Below, piece after piece: positions 32,558 to 34,774 of a stretch of 34,774 nt of DNA (position 1 is its first letter; every line of letters starts with the position of its first letter). The position numbers and the translations under genes were made by a program. The stretch is from Roseivivax halodurans JCM 10272 (GTDB taxonomy: Bacteria; Pseudomonadota; Alphaproteobacteria; Rhodobacterales; Rhodobacteraceae). The stretch covers positions 1 to 34,774 of the forward strand of contig NZ_JALZ01000031.1 in NCBI RefSeq assembly GCF_000521785.1. Direction: 5' to 3'. The notes beneath the pieces are model-generated. The model saw nothing but the letters and a program-made list of their open reading frames with translations, was not told the origin of the DNA and did no database searches.

Positions 32558-33220
32558 ATGGGCATTCTCAATACCTTTTCTCTCGCCGCTCTCTGCCCGA
32601 GAACCGGGATGATGGGGCTGGCAATATCGAGCGCGGCGCCTGCCGTCGGCCAGCATGTACCGTTCGTCACGGAAATTGGCGTCTTGGTCCCGCAGGCGCT
32701 GACCAGCCCGTGGATTGGAGGGCAAGGCTTGAAGCTGTTGCGCGTGGGATTTCCGCCAGATGCGGTGATTTCGCAAGTGCTCTCCCAAGACCCTGAACGG
32801 CAGAAGCGCCAAATCGGCGTGCTGGATCGCACCGGACGCACCGCCACGTTTACCGGGAGCGCCTGCGATGGTTGGGCAGGCGAGGTCGAGGGAAACGGTT
32901 TCATTGCCCTGGGCAACACGCTGACGGGCGCGGAAACCTTGAATGCTATGGCCCGGACGTTCGTGAGAAGCAGCAGCCTGGATCTCCCGGAACGCTTGAT
33001 GCGCGCACTGGAAGCCGGGCAGGGAGCCGGGGCGGATAGCCGAGGAAAGACCTCATCATCACTTCGCGTAGTGAGCCGCAGCGGGGAAATGGTTGTTGAC
33101 GGGCGTGTGGACCTGCATCCTGATCCAGTGACGAGGCTCCGCGGCGTACTTGAACAATCAGGGCAACTTCGGTCGCGAGGTAAACGCGAGACCTTGGACG
33201 CGATGATCAGGATGGGATGA
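32558..33220 (+). CDS. DUF1028 family, Ntn-hydrolase-like protein
   Basis: A 220-aa protein of the DUF1028 family, assigned to the N-terminal nucleophile hydrolase superfamily with unknown substrate. The hallmark N-terminus TFSLAALCPRTGMMGLAISS begins at Thr6, after MGILN; family members typically begin at or near this Thr, a candidate nucleophile after processing. Also conserved are AAPAVGQHVPFV, GLKLLRVGFPPDAV, RQIGVLDRTGRTATFTG and GNTLTGAETLNAMA. Most family genes are chromosomal. The C-terminal 55 residues are less typical. It is the fourth gene of a probable unit with the ejection-like protein. Confidence 0.85.
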   Translation: MGILNTFSLAALCPRTGMMGLAISSAAPAVGQHVPFVTEIGVLVPQALTSPWIGGQGLKLLRVGFPPDAVISQVLSQDPERQKRQIGVLDRTGRTATFTGSACDGWAGEVEGNGFIALGNTLTGAETLNAMARTFVRSSSLDLPERLMRALEAGQGAGADSRGKTSSSLRVVSRSGEMVVDGRVDLHPDPVTRLRGVLEQSGQLRSRGKRETLDAMIRMG

Positions 33221-33455
33221 GCCGTCGTTTGGTTCCAGTTACGACGCCTTCGAACTTAAAGCAAGGTAGCGTGCCCCCGCGGAAGTCATACTCTCAGGTG
33301 CCTGCAGTTGAAAAATTCTTTCAGCCGAAAGGCTTAGAGCGCCCCTACGGGGCATCCGATGATTCTTCCAAGCTAGGCCGCCACTCAAATTTTCTGTTTG
33401 ACCCGATTCAAAGTTCGGTTGATACGCGTTATGTTCCCCAGTTGGAGGGTCCGTC
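33221..33455. other. Non-coding gap before the Panacea gene, with a hairpin
   Basis: Composition changes here to more AT-rich sequence. A hairpin GCCCC-TAC-GGGGC (33341-33353) has no T-run. A promoter candidate is listed separately. A plus-strand frame beginning in ATGA overlap with the DUF1028 stop runs on into the Panacea gene, but its protein is low-complexity and not convincing. Confidence 0.4.
33398..33426 (+). promoter_or_regulatory. Candidate sigma-70 promoter of the Panacea module
   Basis: TTGACC (33398-33403) and GATACG (33421-33426) are separated by 17 bases, the optimal distance, and lie 29 bases before the Panacea ATG. The -35 is 5/6 to consensus, the -10 only 3/6. The position would give the module its own transcript, as expected for a toxin-antitoxin pair. 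Confidence 0.35.
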
Positions 33456-33947
33456 ATGTTTGAGAATTTCAAGTCTATCTCACCGAAGGCCGTGGCACGC
33501 TGGTTCGTGAACCACACCGACCGCGATTCTGGTGAAGTGATGACCCAGCTCAAGCTCCAAAAGCTGGTCTACTACGCAGAGGCGTGGTTCTTGGCAAACT
33601 TCGATAGGCCGCTTTTGAGCGAAGATTTCGAAGCGTGGGCGCACGGTCCTGCGGTAAAGTCCCTGTACGCCAAATACCGGGGCCACGGCTGGGAACCTAT
33701 CCCTCCCCAGCCGGGCAAGTCCGTGCCAAAAGAGCTCGAGCCCTTCTTGCAGGCGGTGTACGACGAATATGGCCAATACAGCGCTAAGAAGCTTGAGCGT
33801 ATGACTCACGAAGAGACCCCATGGCTTGAAGCAAGAGGGGCGTTGCCGCCTGAAGCCGCTTCCCGCACTGTGATTCCCAAAGTGAAGATTAGAAATTTTT
33901 ATGCCGCGCGGATCGAAAAAGAAGCCATCGAACAACTTCAAAATTAA
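33456..33947 (+). CDS. Panacea (SocA/DUF4065) domain antitoxin
   Basis: A 163-aa protein that closely matches the Panacea domain: SPKAVARWFVNH, LKLQKLVYYAEAWFLANFDR, LLSEDFEAWAHGPAVKSLYA and TPWLEARG are all family hallmarks. Panacea proteins act as antitoxins to many unrelated toxins and in Caulobacter (SocA) as a proteolytic adaptor. GGAGGG lies 6 bases before the ATG. The 3' end overlaps the next gene by 47 bases, the usual arrangement for a cognate toxin. AT-richer composition separates it from the phage genes. Confidence 0.92.
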   Translation: MFENFKSISPKAVARWFVNHTDRDSGEVMTQLKLQKLVYYAEAWFLANFDRPLLSEDFEAWAHGPAVKSLYAKYRGHGWEPIPPQPGKSVPKELEPFLQAVYDEYGQYSAKKLERMTHEETPWLEARGALPPEAASRTVIPKVKIRNFYAARIEKEAIEQLQN

Positions 33948-34323
33948 CAGTGGACAGCAGGATAGAAAGCCTGCCGTTATCGGGGACGACATCAGGCCAG
34001 TTGCTGACAGCATGGCTAGTGTCAATCTCCGATACTTCCAGAAATCGCAAGAGTGCTTCTCAAAGTGGCAGAAGCGCGAGCTTCAGGCGTTTTCAGGATT
34101 TGTGGAAAAGATGGCCACCAAGACTGAGGCTCAAGTTACGTCGATCACTCAAACCTGCCATAGCCACAAAGGTAAGCAGAAGAAGCCTCCTCCGGAAGTG
34201 AGTCCGGACGTAAAAATGTATTCGTTGGACGTCGGCCCCAAGCAACGAGTACACGGCTTCTTTGTTTCGGGGACATTCTTCTTGGTTTGGCTGGATCGAG
34301 AAGGTTCGATACTCGGGCACTGA
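33901..34323 (+). CDS. Unrecognised partner of the Panacea antitoxin, candidate toxin
   Basis: A 140-aa protein with a basic N-terminus (PRGSKKKPSNNFKINS), a central helical region rich in Lys/Gln (YFQKSQECFSKWQKRELQAF), and a C-terminal beta-like segment MYSLDVGPKQRVHGFFVSG followed by TFFLVWLDREGS. The last segment recalls the closing beta-hairpin of RelE/HigB-type and related conflict proteins (RVHG..F.LVWLD), but no family is securely recognised. It starts inside the Panacea gene (47-base overlap), so the pair is co-translated. By analogy with known Panacea pairs it is a candidate toxin. A later start at 34012 (MASVNLRYF) is possible. Confidence 0.68.
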   Translation: MPRGSKKKPSNNFKINSGQQDRKPAVIGDDIRPVADSMASVNLRYFQKSQECFSKWQKRELQAFSGFVEKMATKTEAQVTSITQTCHSHKGKQKKPPPEVSPDVKMYSLDVGPKQRVHGFFVSGTFFLVWLDREGSILGH

Positions 34324-34402
34324 GGGTGGCGTGGGTTACATAGTCCATCAATTCCTGACGTTTGCGAAGCTAGAGCTGCTGAACGACAATTTACGTGGAC
34401 CA

Positions 34403-34774
34403 CTACGAGCATGGGAACGCCGCTCTCATGGCCAGCCAAACCAGAACCCGCGCCGACTCGTGCCGGCTTTCTGGCGATCCGGACAGGTAGGCCAGGACCA
34501 CATCGCGCAGTTGTTCGTTGGATGCGTTGTCCGGGGTGCAGTGGCCTACCAGTTCATTGATGGTCTTGTTCGCACTCTGCGTATTTACGCTAGGCATGAG
34601 TTGTTCGGACGCGACAAATGCGCCCCAGCTCTGGCCCTCAACCTGTCCTACGATGTACCCGATGCAAAAGCCGGCCATGACGGCATTCTCGGAGCGGCAA
34701 GCTTCGTATAGTTCGTTCCCATCGATTTGCTGCGCGCTGGCTTCGGAGGCGAACTGAACCGCGCCGGGTTTGCC
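34403..34774 (-). CDS. Rap1a/Tai-like immunity-family protein (5' end outside the window)
   Basis: The visible 123 residues match the Rap1a/Tai domain: DGNELYEACRSENAVMAGFC, then IGYIVGQVEGQ, then ELVGHCTPDNASNEQLRDVV and YLSGSPESRHESARVLVWLA, ending in AAFPC. The family includes immunity proteins against type VI amidase effectors, but many members have unknown roles. The frame stays open to the window edge, so the start and probable signal peptide are cut off. It is convergent with the Panacea module, 79 bases from it. The conserved cysteines are present. Confidence 0.8.
   Translation of the reverse strand, partial: GKPGAVQFASEASAQQIDGNELYEACRSENAVMAGFCIGYIVGQVEGQSWGAFVASEQLMPSVNTQSANKTINELVGHCTPDNASNEQLRDVVLAYLSGSPESRHESARVLVWLAMRAAFPCS

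Larger units (their letters stand above)
24858..34774. mobile_element. Integrated phage-satellite-like or remnant prophage element (right end not in window)
   Basis: From the P4-type integrase onward, genes are integrase, AlpA, cargo, AlpA, winged-helix, PC4, PrimPol, DUF5681, small proteins, ejection-like protein, DUF1028 and a Panacea module. This order resembles phage satellites and compact prophages. No large terminase, portal, major capsid, tail, holin or endolysin gene is visible. Both attachment sites are undefined because the right end is missing; the integrase marks the left side, with non-coding sequence at 24523-24857. The AT-rich segments 26300-27160 and 33220-34774 point to cargo of separate origin. 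Confidence 0.75.

Noticed and set aside
33217-33510. 97-aa plus-strand frame starting in ATGA overlap with the DUF1028 stop
   Set aside because: It runs 55 bases into the well-supported Panacea gene, lacks a ribosome-binding site and its protein is low-complexity with no recognisable features.
1-34774. CRISPR array or insertion sequence
   Set aside because: No regularly spaced repeats and no transposase-like protein were seen in either strand.

Overview
The base composition, the gene repertoire and the protein signatures point to an alphaproteobacterium, most likely of the Rhodobacterales (Roseobacter type). This rests on recognition of families, not on a database search. Two parts differ clearly: positions 1 to about 24300 carry chromosomal genes, and about 24700 to the right edge is an integrated phage-like mobile element whose far end lies outside the window.

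Left part. A DadA-like FAD amino-acid oxidase (minus, apparently frameshifted at its extreme C-terminus) and tRNA-Phe(GAA) are followed by the selenium-tRNA pair: selU/mnmH on plus and, converging on it with a 22-bp overlap, a fused NADH-dehydrogenase-like/SelD gene on minus. SelD makes selenophosphate and SelU uses it to convert 2-thiouridine to 2-selenouridine in tRNA; no selA, selB or selC is present here. Next is a complete urea ABC importer, urtA-urtB-urtC-urtD-urtE (minus), with a repeat-like intergenic block between urtB and urtC. Divergent from urtA is a four-gene Anbu cluster: circularly permuted ATP-grasp protein, alpha-E protein, transglutaminase-like protease and the Anbu proteasome-like peptidase. 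A xylulokinase gene (xylB) follows.

Middle part (17140-24700). Gene-sparse and accessory in character: a 43-aa membrane peptide, an AI-2E family permease, a membrane-anchored hypothetical protein, a second transglutaminase-like protein behind a small zinc-ribbon protein, a basic hypothetical protein and a DUF2254 membrane protein, separated by gaps of up to 600 bases containing several inverted repeats.

Right part. A P4-type tyrosine integrase preceded by a 12-bp tandem repeat begins the element. It carries two AlpA-like regulators, then a chain of eight genes joined by seven stop/start overlaps (winged-helix protein, 39-aa peptide, PC4-like protein, primase-polymerase, DUF5681 protein, 41-aa peptide, two small proteins). 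After that come a 596-aa protein resembling phage internal or DNA-ejection proteins, an 84-aa protein and a DUF1028 Ntn-hydrolase-like protein. No large terminase, portal, capsid, tail or lysis gene is recognisable, so the element looks like a phage satellite or a deleted prophage. It ends, within the window, in an apparent conflict cargo: a Panacea-domain antitoxin overlapping an unrecognised partner gene (candidate toxin), and a convergent Rap1a/Tai-type protein cut by the window edge. The items most worth following are the Panacea partner gene, the DUF1028 protein and ejection-like protein inside a satellite-like element, and the Anbu cluster facing the urea transporter.
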